Shown here: one piece after another, positions 31,213 to 38,001 of the stretch
Layout of the letters: every line of letters starts with the position of its first letter
How positions within the stretch are numbered: the stretch's first letter is position 1
From: Chloroflexota bacterium
Lineage (GTDB): Bacteria > Chloroflexota > Anaerolineae > Anaerolineales > Villigracilaceae
Direction of reading: 5' to 3'
Assembly: GCA_013388685.1 (NCBI GenBank)
Contig: JACAET010000060.1
Coordinates: 1 to 38,001, forward strand
DNA: 38,001 nt
Program-made: the position numbers and the translations under genes
The notes under the pieces: generated by a model
What the model was told of the DNA's origin: nothing
The model's database searches: none
The model's input: only the letters and a program-made list of their open reading frames with translations

Positions 31213-32279
31213 AACGTTTGTACGCCCTGCTCCTGTATTTATTCCCGAGAGTATATCGGGAGGAATTCGGCGAGGAGTTGCAGTCTGTTTTCGATTTGTC
31301 GCTCGACGATGCGATGGCATCGGGCGGGCTGGAAGTTGCGCGTGTGGCCCTGCGTGAATTGAGCAGTTTGCCGTATGCGGTTCTGCAGGCACACCTGCGG
31401 GAGAGGAGAAAGGCAAAGATGACAGGAAAATCCGCCTCACGCTTCGACTTTGAGCCGGGTTCACGAAATGAATCCCTCGCGGCGCTAGCGCCCTTCTTGT
31501 TGGGTGGAGCGTTGCCAGTTCTTTTTGCCTATATTGGCAGCGCCATGGAAATTCCCTTGTGGATACAGATCGTTTTCACTCTCTTTATGTGGTTTTTAGT
31601 GGTTAGTTTACTTTTCATCGGATTTAGAACGGGTGCGCCGCGCTGGTTTATGCCGTATCTGGGAGTTCCGCTGCCGATCATCAGTGTAATTGCCTTCAAT
31701 ACGTTGGTCAACCCCGAATGGCGCGGTTTCCCCTTCCTGGAGGATTCCTCCTGGTTCATCAGGCAATTCGTTCATCAGGGAATACTTTGGATATGGATAT
31801 TTGTTTTGATCCTGTTGATCTTCCTGCTGACCCGATTGATCCCGCGTATGCGTGTATTCCATCAGCGGTTGCGAGCAGATTGGACACTGCTCTGTTTTAT
31901 TCTTTATGGAGCCTTGCCTCTGATAATCGTATTTTCCTTTGAGGAGTTCAAGCGTGAGGAACCGTTTTTGCTGCTGTCCTTCCTGGTGCTGGCACTGGGC
32001 GGATGGTTATACCTGCGAAGTACAACCCCTTGGAAAAAATTTTGGTCGTTGCTGTTTGGCATGACGATCGCCATGTCCATTGCGGTGATGGGACAGACTC
32101 TTCTGTACGAAAGTTCCTTCCCCTTCACCAGCTTCCCCCTCTGGACCACAACCCTCAGCACCGTCATCATGTGGATGTGGATGGTGCTGTTCATGTTCAT
32201 CAGCGCGGCGCTTAATCTATTGTCGCGGAATAAAAACCATCTTCAAAAACCCGATAGTGTTCAATCGGTCACTGGCTGA
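31209..32279 (+). CDS. PadR-coupled multispan membrane protein
   Basis: 356 residues, GTG start overlapping the padR stop. The N-terminal 65 residues (LYALLLYLFPRVYREEFGEE, then a short helical stretch) resemble the cytoplasmic N-terminal segment that precedes FtsX-like permease domains next to PadR genes. The remainder has about eight hydrophobic helices, from FLLGGALPVLFAYIG near 97 to FMFISAALNLL near 333, without a recognisable catalytic or transport motif and without the FtsX/MacB periplasmic domain. It may be a regulated membrane sensor or effector. Its function is unknown. The GTG has no evident ribosome-binding site, so coupling to padR is likely. Confidence 0.75.
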   Translation: MKRLYALLLYLFPRVYREEFGEELQSVFDLSLDDAMASGGLEVARVALRELSSLPYAVLQAHLRERRKAKMTGKSASRFDFEPGSRNESLAALAPFLLGGALPVLFAYIGSAMEIPLWIQIVFTLFMWFLVVSLLFIGFRTGAPRWFMPYLGVPLPIISVIAFNTLVNPEWRGFPFLEDSSWFIRQFVHQGILWIWIFVLILLIFLLTRLIPRMRVFHQRLRADWTLLCFILYGALPLIIVFSFEEFKREEPFLLLSFLVLALGGWLYLRSTTPWKKFWSLLFGMTIAMSIAVMGQTLLYESSFPFTSFPLWTTTLSTVIMWMWMVLFMFISAALNLLSRNKNHLQKPDSVQSVTG

Positions 32280-32347
32280 CGTGCGCAGCACACGGCGGAT
32301 GGTTTCACCTGCGGCACGAACGCCCGCGTCGCGTCGGCGAAAGTCAC

Positions 32348-33331
32348 CTACCTCAAAAACGACCCCGCGCTGACGAAAATATCCATCAGCGATTTACGTT
32401 CCTGCAACTCATCCACATACACACCGTTGTTGCCGCGCGACGAGTGAATCATCGTCCAGCCGCCCAGGCTCACGCCCACGTGCGTAATACGCCGCTCACT
32501 GTCCCCCTCGCCAAAAAAGAACAGATCGCCAGTCTCGTATGGCGGCTCAACGGGTTTCGATGCCGTATGCTGCATATCGGCATCGCGCGGAATCGTCGCG
32601 CCGACCCAGCGGTGCAGCAGCCGCGCAAAGCCCGAGCAGTCAATGCCGTTTCCGCTCGTGCCGCCCCACAGATAAGGCACGCCGATCATCCGCAGCGCAT
32701 CGGCAGCCATCAGTTTGCGCTTCCCTTCGATTTCTTTGGGGATGTCTGCCAGGGGGCGCAGACTCGAGGAGGGGACCCATCCTGCCCGATTTGCCTCCAC
32801 CAGCGCCCAATCTCCCCGCTTCTCCACCACGCCGACGCCTGTCCCGCTGACGAGACGCGTCACCACCCCGCTGGCTTGATCGGGACTCTCGCGCATCTCG
32901 ATCGAGGGCGCCAGGACGAGGTGGGTGGCGGCGGGTGCGGTTCCTTCGTTGAGGTAACGGCGGTATGCCCAGCCCAAATACCCGTCTGATTGGCGGGTGA
33001 AGACCCAGTTGCCATTTTCGTCGAGGATTTCCAACTCTGTGCCGTAGTACAACTCGCTGGAGAGGGGCATTCCAAAGGTGGGACGTTCGTACAAGCCGGT
33101 CAGGTTGGTCGCCACGTAAGCGCGGGGATGAGTTTCAGCGTTGAGAATGCGTATCGAAGCGGTATCCAGTTTTCGGTCGGGGAAGAGGCGGGAGAGGTCG
33201 TCCAGTTGAGCGCGGTCGAGGAGGCGTCCGCCGAGGGTGAGGGTTTCGTTTGCTTCGGAGAGAATCTGCACATCGAACAGGGAGGTGCGCGGGTCAATGG
33301 TTTTTGCGTATTCTTCGAGGATGCGGTTCAT
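32348..33331 (-). CDS. NlpC/P60 cysteine peptidase with two SH3b-like domains (YkfC-like)
   Basis: 327 residues. The domain order is SH3b (about 70-125), a second SH3b (about 140-195) and a NlpC/P60 catalytic domain (about 205-325). Catalytic Cys232 lies in NGIDCSGFARLLHRW, His284 in ITHVGVSLGG, and the third polar residue is probably His296. This is the layout of YkfC, which cuts gamma-D-glutamyl links in murein peptides inside the cell; the absence of a signal peptide agrees. I start at ATG 33331, because upstream codons lie within the promoter. No ribosome-binding site is present, and the -10 ends 6 bases before the ATG, so the mRNA is probably leaderless. It diverges from the hydrolase and lies near the epimerase, which would use the same peptides. 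Confidence 0.88.
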   Translation of the reverse strand: MNRILEEYAKTIDPRTSLFDVQILSEANETLTLGGRLLDRAQLDDLSRLFPDRKLDTASIRILNAETHPRAYVATNLTGLYERPTFGMPLSSELYYGTELEILDENGNWVFTRQSDGYLGWAYRRYLNEGTAPAATHLVLAPSIEMRESPDQASGVVTRLVSGTGVGVVEKRGDWALVEANRAGWVPSSSLRPLADIPKEIEGKRKLMAADALRMIGVPYLWGGTSGNGIDCSGFARLLHRWVGATIPRDADMQHTASKPVEPPYETGDLFFFGEGDSERRITHVGVSLGGWTMIHSSRGNNGVYVDELQERKSLMDIFVSAGSFLR

Positions 33332-33337
33332 GGGACG

Positions 33338-33366
33338 ATTGTAACGAGTTGTGTTAAGATAGGCAA
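33338..33366 (-). promoter_or_regulatory. Leaderless promoter of the NlpC/P60 gene
   Basis: On the minus strand TTGCCT (rc of 33361-33366) and TACAAT (rc of 33338-33343) are 17 bases apart, and only 6 bases separate TACAAT from the ATG at 33331. Transcription should start at or next to the initiation codon. On the plus strand TAAGAT (33355-33360) is placed similarly for the facing gene, 7 bases before its ATG, so the two promoters overlap. Confidence 0.6.
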
Positions 33367-33367
33367 T

Positions 33368-34174
33368 ATGCCGTATATAACCATTCGTGATGCCGAAATT
33401 TACTATCAGGAGTATGGAGAGGAGGGAGGGACGCCCATCCTTTTGATTCACGGCTCGACGATTGACAGTCATACCGATTGGGATGCGGTCATCCCCGCGC
33501 TGGCGCGGGAGTACCGGGTGTTTGCGCCCGATTGCCGCGGGCACGGACGATCGAATAATCCGCGCAGGAGTTACTCGTTTCGGGAACTGGCGGACGATGC
33601 GGCGGCGTTTGTGCGGGCAATGGGGTATGAGAAGGCGCACATCATCGGTCACAGCAACGGCGGGAATGTGGCGCTGGTGACGGCGGTGGAGCATCCCGAG
33701 GTAACGCGGACGTGTATTCCGCAGGCGGCGAATGCGTATGTGACGCGCTATCTGGTGGAGCGCGAGCCGAAGGTGTTCGACCCTGCCCGTGTGGAGCGCG
33801 AGGCGCCCGATTGGCGCGATGAGATGATTCGCCTGCATGAGGCGGTCAACGGCGCGGGCTACTGGCGTGAGTTACTGTGGCTGACGATGAAGGAAATCAT
33901 CTCCGAACCGAATTATTCGCCTGCCGACCTGGCGCGTGTGAATGTGCCGATGCTGGTCATTCAGGGGGCGGAGGACAGGGTCAATGCGCCCGATGAGCAC
34001 GCGCAGTATATTGCCGCGCATGTGCCGAACGCGGAGTTGTGGGTCCCTGCAGGGACGGGTCACAACGTCCATCAGGAGCGCAGGGAGGAGTGGATCGAGA
34101 GGGTGTTGGATTTTTTGAGGAGGAAAGCATTCGGTAATTCAATTCAGCCACAGATAAATGCAGATAAACTCTGA
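33368..34174 (+). CDS. Alpha/beta-hydrolase
   Basis: 268 residues. The fold is plain: oxyanion region ILLIHGST near 24, CRGHGRS near 56, nucleophile elbow GHSNGG with Ser96, acid Asp203 in QGAEDRV and His232 in GTGHNVH. Substrate cannot be assigned; proline-iminopeptidase-like, esterase or lactonase roles are all possible, and a salvage role with its peptide-processing neighbours is only context. ATG 33368 begins right after a -10-like TAAGAT, so it may be leaderless. The last eleven codons (SIQPQINADKL) are read from a dispersed repeat, so the original stop may have lain upstream. Confidence 0.88.
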   Translation: MPYITIRDAEIYYQEYGEEGGTPILLIHGSTIDSHTDWDAVIPALAREYRVFAPDCRGHGRSNNPRRSYSFRELADDAAAFVRAMGYEKAHIIGHSNGGNVALVTAVEHPEVTRTCIPQAANAYVTRYLVEREPKVFDPARVEREAPDWRDEMIRLHEAVNGAGYWRELLWLTMKEIISEPNYSPADLARVNVPMLVIQGAEDRVNAPDEHAQYIAAHVPNAELWVPAGTGHNVHQERREEWIERVLDFLRRKAFGNSIQPQINADKL

Positions 34175-34255
34175 TTTTGATAAACCCAGTTTGTTGATAT
34201 GCAAATTTTTGGTTTTTATCGAGCAAATCTATTTCATCGGTGTTCATCTGTGGCT
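34146..34255. repeat. Dispersed-repeat pair flanking the hydrolase/epimerase gap
   Basis: AGCCACAGAT (34146-34155) and its exact complement ATCTGTGGCT (34246-34255) bracket about 90 bases of AT-rich sequence; the arms continue with lower identity to about 21 bases. This CCACAGAT type with AAATGCAGAT behind it is a motif I recall as common in bacterial intergenic regions. The left copy is read into the hydrolase tail. Confidence 0.6.
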
Positions 34256-34272
34256 AATAATGAGAAAAGACG

Positions 34273-35271
34273 ATGAAACTATCCTGGGAACCGATTGATC
34301 TGGAGTTGCGGACGACGTTCCGCGTGGCGCACGGGGCGAGCGATGTGCGCCGGAATGTGCTGGTGTATCTCGATGAGGGGGTGGGGGAGGCGGCGGCTGT
34401 GCCGTATTACGGCGAGACGCAGGAGGGGATTATCGAGTATCTCAAGTCTGTGACTGGGTTGGGCGATGACCCGTTCGATTTGGACGGGGTGCTTTCAAAA
34501 CGCCCTGCCGGCTCGCGGGCAGCGCGCTGTGCGATTGATGCCGCCCTGCATGATTTGTGGGGGAAGAGGCTGGGGCAGCCGTTGTTTCGGTTGTTGGGGG
34601 TGAACCCGGCGAATGTCCCGTTGACTTCCTTTACGATTGGCATGGACGAGCCGCAGGTCATGGCAGAGCAGGCAAGGGAGGCGGGGTATCCGATTCTCAA
34701 GGTCAAGTTGGGCGGAGAGGAGGACGAGGCGAGGATCAAAGCCATTCGAGAGGCAACCCGCGCGAAGTTAAGGGTTGATGCGAACGCAGGCTGGAGCCGG
34801 GAGCAGGCGCTTCAGATCATCCCTCGGCTTGTGGATTACGACCTGGAGTTGATCGAACAGCCGCTGGCGGTGGAGGATGTGGAGGGCTATTTCTGGCTGA
34901 AGGAGCGCTTGCGTGCTTTGCGGGTGAATGTGCCGATTTTTGCCGATGAGACGGCAAAGAACGCGCACGATGTGGTGAAACTGGCAGGCGCGGTGGATGG
35001 GGTGGTGGTGAAGACGATGAAGAGCGAGGGCATCCGCGAGGCGCTGAGGATGATTCACACGGCACGGGCGCACGATATGCAGGTGATGGTCAGCTGCATG
35101 GTTGAATCGTCGGTGGGGGTGACGGCGGCGGTGCATCTGGCGCCGTTGTGCGATTACGCCGACCTGGACGGTCCGCTGCTAGTGAAGAACGATCCGTATC
35201 GCGGGTTGGAATACGATGGGGCGAGGGTGGTACTGCCCGAAAGGGCAGGGCTGGGACTGGAGCGGCGGTAA
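34273..35271 (+). CDS. Dipeptide (L-Ala-D/L-Glu type) epimerase, enolase superfamily
   Basis: 332 residues. It interconverts D- and L-residues in dipeptides such as L-Ala-D-Glu from murein, so they can be degraded. The barrel residues are in place: KVK with Lys143 and Lys145, metal ligands Asp169 (VDANAGW), Glu195 (EQPL) and Asp225 (ADET), and general acid/base Lys247 (VVVKTMK). The dipeptide-specific DxD lies at Asp297-Asp299 (ADLDGP), as in YkfB/YcjG relatives. Together with the NlpC/P60 gene this makes a peptide-recycling pair, as in the B. subtilis ykf cluster. The start is ATG 34273; a weak GAGAAAAGA lies upstream. The gap of 98 bases before it holds the repeat pair. Confidence 0.9.
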   Translation: MKLSWEPIDLELRTTFRVAHGASDVRRNVLVYLDEGVGEAAAVPYYGETQEGIIEYLKSVTGLGDDPFDLDGVLSKRPAGSRAARCAIDAALHDLWGKRLGQPLFRLLGVNPANVPLTSFTIGMDEPQVMAEQAREAGYPILKVKLGGEEDEARIKAIREATRAKLRVDANAGWSREQALQIIPRLVDYDLELIEQPLAVEDVEGYFWLKERLRALRVNVPIFADETAKNAHDVVKLAGAVDGVVVKTMKSEGIREALRMIHTARAHDMQVMVSCMVESSVGVTAAVHLAPLCDYADLDGPLLVKNDPYRGLEYDGARVVLPERAGLGLERR

Positions 35272-35447
35272 ATGGCGTCTGTACGTGGGTGTAAGCCGGA
35301 CCTGCTGTTGACCGATTTGGAAGAGCAGAAACGTTCCCTTTAATTTTTCTCTGACACCGCATTAACTTTCATCCGATAGGGGCAGTGTACTATTTCTCCG
35401 AAATTGTAATTATCAGTGATTCATGAGGCGCGTATTTGGCGTTTTCT

Positions 35448-35490
35448 AGCGCCCATTCCGCGCGAGAGGGCGCGGATTAAGCGTGGCGCT
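35448..35490 (+). promoter_or_regulatory. Nested inverted repeats in the clpB leader
   Basis: TCCGCGC (35457-35463) pairs with GCGCGGA (35470-35476) over six bases. An outer AGCGCC/GGCGCT pair (35448-35453 with 35485-35490) encloses it. They end 9 bases before the GGAGG of clpB. They could be a heat-shock operator or an mRNA thermosensor-like structure; they do not match CIRCE or HAIR. The rest of the gap (35272-35447) contains no gene or clear promoter. Confidence 0.5.
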
Positions 35491-35509
35491 GATTATTTCG
35501 GAGGAACAT

Positions 35510-38001
35510 ATGAATTTAAACAACTACACCCAAAAATCGCAGGAAGCCATTCTGCGCGCGCAACAGCTCGCACAGGATTACAACCATCAGGCCATCGAGC
35601 CTGCTCATTTACTGTTGGCATTGCTCAATCAGGAGGAGGGCGTCGTGCCTGCCATCGTGAACAAGGTGGCGGGCAGCGCTTATGGACTGCGGAACGAACT
35701 GACCCGCGACCTCGAAAAGCGACCGAAAATCCACGGCTCAAACGCGGACGTTGGGCTTGCCCAGCCGGCAGCAGACGTTCTCCGCGCCGCCGAACGCTAC
35801 GCCAAGGGGATGCAGGACGACTACGTCTCCGCCGAACACATTTTGCTCGGCTTGACCGAATCCATCGAAGGCAAACGGCTTGCCTCCTTTGGCTTGACCA
35901 AGGACGCGATTCTCAACGCGCTCAAAGCGGTGCGCGGCAGTCAGCGCGTCACATCGCAGAATCCCGAAGACACCTATCAGGCGCTCGAACGCTACGGGCG
36001 CGACCTGACCGCTTACGCGCGTCAGGGCAAACTCGACCCCGTCATCGGGCGCGATGAGGAAATCCGCCGCGTGGTGCAAATCCTTTCGCGGCGCACCAAG
36101 AACAACCCCGCGCTGGTCGGCGAACCGGGCGTTGGCAAGACCGCCATCGTCGAGGGGTTGGCGCAGCGCATCGTCAAGGGGGACGTGCCGGAAGGTCTGA
36201 AAAAGAAGCGCATTGTCCAGCTCGATATGGGCGCGCTCATCGCGGGCGCGAAATATCGCGGCGAGTTCGAGGAACGTCTCAAAGCAGTCCTCAAAGAAGT
36301 GACCGAAGCCAGCGGCGAAGTTGTCCTGTTCATTGACGAAATGCACACCGTCGTCGGCGCGGGCAAAGCCGAAGGCGCCATGGACGCGGGCAACATGCTC
36401 AAGCCCATGCTGGCGCGCGGCGAACTGCACATGATTGGCGCAACCACGCTGGACGAGTACCGCAAGAACATCGAGAAAGACCCCGCGCTGGAGCGGCGCT
36501 TCCAGCCCGTGCTGGTGGAGGAGCCGAGCGTGGAGGACACGATTTCGATTCTGCGCGGACTCAAGGAACGTTACGAAGTGCATCACGGCGTGCGCATCAC
36601 CGACCCCGCCGTGATTGCCGCGGCGACCCTCAGCCACCGCTACATCGCCGACCGTCACCTGCCCGATAAAGCCATTGACCTGATTGACGAAGCCGCCGCC
36701 CGCCTGCGCACGGAGATTGACTCCAAGCCGCAGGAGTTGGATGAGGTGGACCGTCAGATTATGCAGTTGGAAATCGAGCGCGAAGCGTTGAAGAAGGAAA
36801 AGGACAAGGCGTCGAAGGAACGCTTGTCGAATCTCGAAAAGGAACTCGCCGATTTGCGCGAGAAGTCGAAGGCGCTGACCGCGCGCTGGCAGACCGAAAA
36901 GGGCGCCATCGCCGAACTGCGAAGCCTGAAAGAGAAACTCGAACAAACCCGCGTCGAGATCGAACGCGCCGAGCGCGAAGCCAATCTCGAAAAAGCGGCG
37001 CGGCTGAAATACGGCGAACTGCGCGAGATCGAGCAGAAGATTCAAAGCGCGGAAGCCAGACTGAAATCCATGCAGGGCGAAGGCGCGCTGCTCAAAGAGG
37101 AAGTGGACGCCGAAGAAATCGCCGCCATCGTGGCGCGCTGGACGGGCATCCCCGTTTCGCGCCTGCTCGAAGGCGAGACGCAAAAACTGATTCGCATGGA
37201 AGAACGCCTGCATGAGCGCGTCGTTGGGCAGGAGGAAGCCATCCGCGTCGTCTCGAACGCGGTGCGCCGCGCCCGCGCTGGTCTGCAGGACCCGAACCGT
37301 CCGATCGGCTCGTTCATCTTCCTGGGTCCCACAGGCGTTGGCAAGACCGAACTCGCCCGCGCGCTGGCGGAGTTCATGTTCGATGACGAACACGCCATGA
37401 TTCGGATTGACATGAGCGAGTATCAGGAGAAGCACACCGTCAGCCGTCTCATCGGCGCGCCGCCTGGCTACGTCGGCTACGATGAAGGTGGCCAGCTGAC
37501 CGAAGCGGTTCGCCGCCGCCCCTACAGCGTGGTGCTGTTCGATGAAATCGAAAAGGCGCATCACGAAGTCTTCAACGTGCTGCTGCAACTGTTGGACGAT
37601 GGACGATTGACCGATGGTCAGGGGCGCACGGTGGACTTCCGCAACACGCTCGTCATCATGACCTCCAACCTGGGCAACCAGTTGTGGAGTGATCCAGCCT
37701 CACGTGGCACCGTGACACGTGACACGGTAACACAGATTTTGCAGAATCACTTCCGCCCCGAATTCCTGAACCGCATTGACGAGATGGTCATCTTCCATCC
37801 GTTGGGCAGGGAACATCTCTCTGGCATTGTGGATATTCAACTGCGCCGCGTCAGCCAACTGCTGGCAGACAAGGGCTACAAACTCGAAGTGACCGAAGCC
37901 GCCCGCGAGTATCTCGCCGAAGTCGGCTACGACCCGCAATTCGGCGCCCGTCCGCTCAAACGCGCCATCCAGCGCGAACTGCAAGACCCGCTGGCGCTGA
38001 A
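35510..38001 (+). CDS. clpB: ATP-dependent disaggregase ClpB (partial, runs off the window)
   Basis: 830 codons are present and the C-terminal 30 or so are missing. ClpB hexamers pull aggregated proteins apart with DnaK. N-domain: residues 1-150 ([24 protein letters not shown]). NBD1 has Walker A GEPGVGKT (204-211), Walker [10 protein letters not shown], and the pore motif [10 protein letters not shown]. The coiled-coil middle domain spans about 405-530, rich in K/E. NBD2 has GPTGVGKT (606-613), the [20 protein letters not shown] pore segment and [10 protein letters not shown]. Start ATG 35510 follows GGAGG closely. A stretch near 727-742 ([16 protein letters not shown]) is encoded by short tandem repeats. 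The dyads in the leader may control it. Confidence 0.96.
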   Translation, partial: MNLNNYTQKSQEAILRAQQLAQDYNHQAIEPAHLLLALLNQEEGVVPAIVNKVAGSAYGLRNELTRDLEKRPKIHGSNADVGLAQPAADVLRAAERYAKGMQDDYVSAEHILLGLTESIEGKRLASFGLTKDAILNALKAVRGSQRVTSQNPEDTYQALERYGRDLTAYARQGKLDPVIGRDEEIRRVVQILSRRTKNNPALVGEPGVGKTAIVEGLAQRIVKGDVPEGLKKKRIVQLDMGALIAGAKYRGEFEERLKAVLKEVTEASGEVVLFIDEMHTVVGAGKAEGAMDAGNMLKPMLARGELHMIGATTLDEYRKNIEKDPALERRFQPVLVEEPSVEDTISILRGLKERYEVHHGVRITDPAVIAAATLSHRYIADRHLPDKAIDLIDEAAARLRTEIDSKPQELDEVDRQIMQLEIEREALKKEKDKASKERLSNLEKELADLREKSKALTARWQTEKGAIAELRSLKEKLEQTRVEIERAEREANLEKAARLKYGELREIEQKIQSAEARLKSMQGEGALLKEEVDAEEIAAIVARWTGIPVSRLLEGETQKLIRMEERLHERVVGQEEAIRVVSNAVRRARAGLQDPNRPIGSFIFLGPTGVGKTELARALAEFMFDDEHAMIRIDMSEYQEKHTVSRLIGAPPGYVGYDEGGQLTEAVRRRPYSVVLFDEIEKAHHEVFNVLLQLLDDGRLTDGQGRTVDFRNTLVIMTSNLGNQLWSDPASRGTVTRDTVTQILQNHFRPEFLNRIDEMVIFHPLGREHLSGIVDIQLRRVSQLLADKGYKLEVTEAAREYLAEVGYDPQFGARPLKRAIQRELQDPLAL
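37702..37734 (+). repeat. Short tandem repeat inside clpB
   Basis: About four 7-8 base units, CGTGGCAC, CGTGACA, CGTGACA and CGGTAACA, are read in frame as [10 protein letters not shown] in NBD2. The corresponding ClpB loop is variable in length in the family, so an expansion is tolerable there. Confidence 0.5.

Noticed and set aside
35738..37588. Long minus-strand open frame of about 616 codons opposite clpB
   Set aside because: Composition is the antisense pattern of a GC-rich gene and shows no family features; the plus strand encodes an unmistakable ClpB.
1..38001. Defence island, CRISPR, prophage, integron or insertion sequence
   Set aside because: No regularly spaced repeats, transposase, integrase, nuclease or phage structural genes were found on either strand; repeats seen are small and dispersed.

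Overview
The window looks like chromosome from a Chloroflexota bacterium, probably class Anaerolineae. This is inferred from gene content and style rather than a marker gene: lipoproteins with Thr/Pro-rich linkers behind a lipobox, a very large ADCY10-like cyclase, a b6-type cytochrome b with a Rieske protein and a triheme cytochrome c, Er-VIT1 (MbfA-type) protein, and many small dispersed repeats, some of them read inside genes. GC content is moderate to high. No rRNA, tRNA, CRISPR array, phage or transposase gene is visible.

Layout. 1-3.8 kb: one huge minus-strand gene encoding a lipid-anchored fusion of a type-I periplasmic-binding domain, a pentameric ligand-gated ion channel (Cys-loop/Pro-loop family) and a C-terminal type-II solute-binding domain, closed by a 21-bp terminator stem. 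4.1-6.6 kb: an SH3b lipoprotein and an acetylpolyamine-amidohydrolase-like deacetylase, divergent from a YdjA-like nitroreductase. 6.6-9.7 kb: glmS and a DUF2202 ferritin-like exported protein. 9.9-13.1 kb: a quinol-oxidising complex operon (cytochrome b, Rieske, triheme cytochrome c) with redox-type operator candidates upstream. 13.1-13.3 kb: an intact 52-codon chimera joining a glmS start to the tail of a DUF1786 gene. 13.5-17.6 kb: a structured leader and a large secreted OppA-like surface protein. 17.8-19.9 kb: a DUF1786 gene and an mbfA-like gene.

20-28 kb is a signalling stretch: a hypothetical lipoprotein, a 1416-residue cyclase with the domain order and split active site of mammalian soluble adenylyl cyclase, then a PhnD-like binding lipoprotein translationally coupled to a membrane HAMP-cyclase. 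27.8-30.8 kb is a tightly packed minus-strand operon (homocysteine methyltransferase, PAP2 phosphatase, PPOX-fold flavoprotein, ABM-domain protein, LysE-family exporter). 30.8-32.3 kb holds a self-regulating PadR unit with a membrane protein. 32.3-35.3 kb looks like murein-peptide salvage (YkfC-like NlpC/P60 enzyme, alpha/beta hydrolase, dipeptide epimerase). The window ends inside clpB.

The strongest candidate for something new is the receptor-channel fusion at 183-3779. It combines the two binding-protein folds also found in animal ionotropic glutamate receptors with an unrelated pentameric channel pore. Secondary leads are the coupled binding-protein/cyclase pair, the ADCY10-like cyclase, the glmS/DUF1786 chimeric mini-gene, and short repeats that have become part of proteins.
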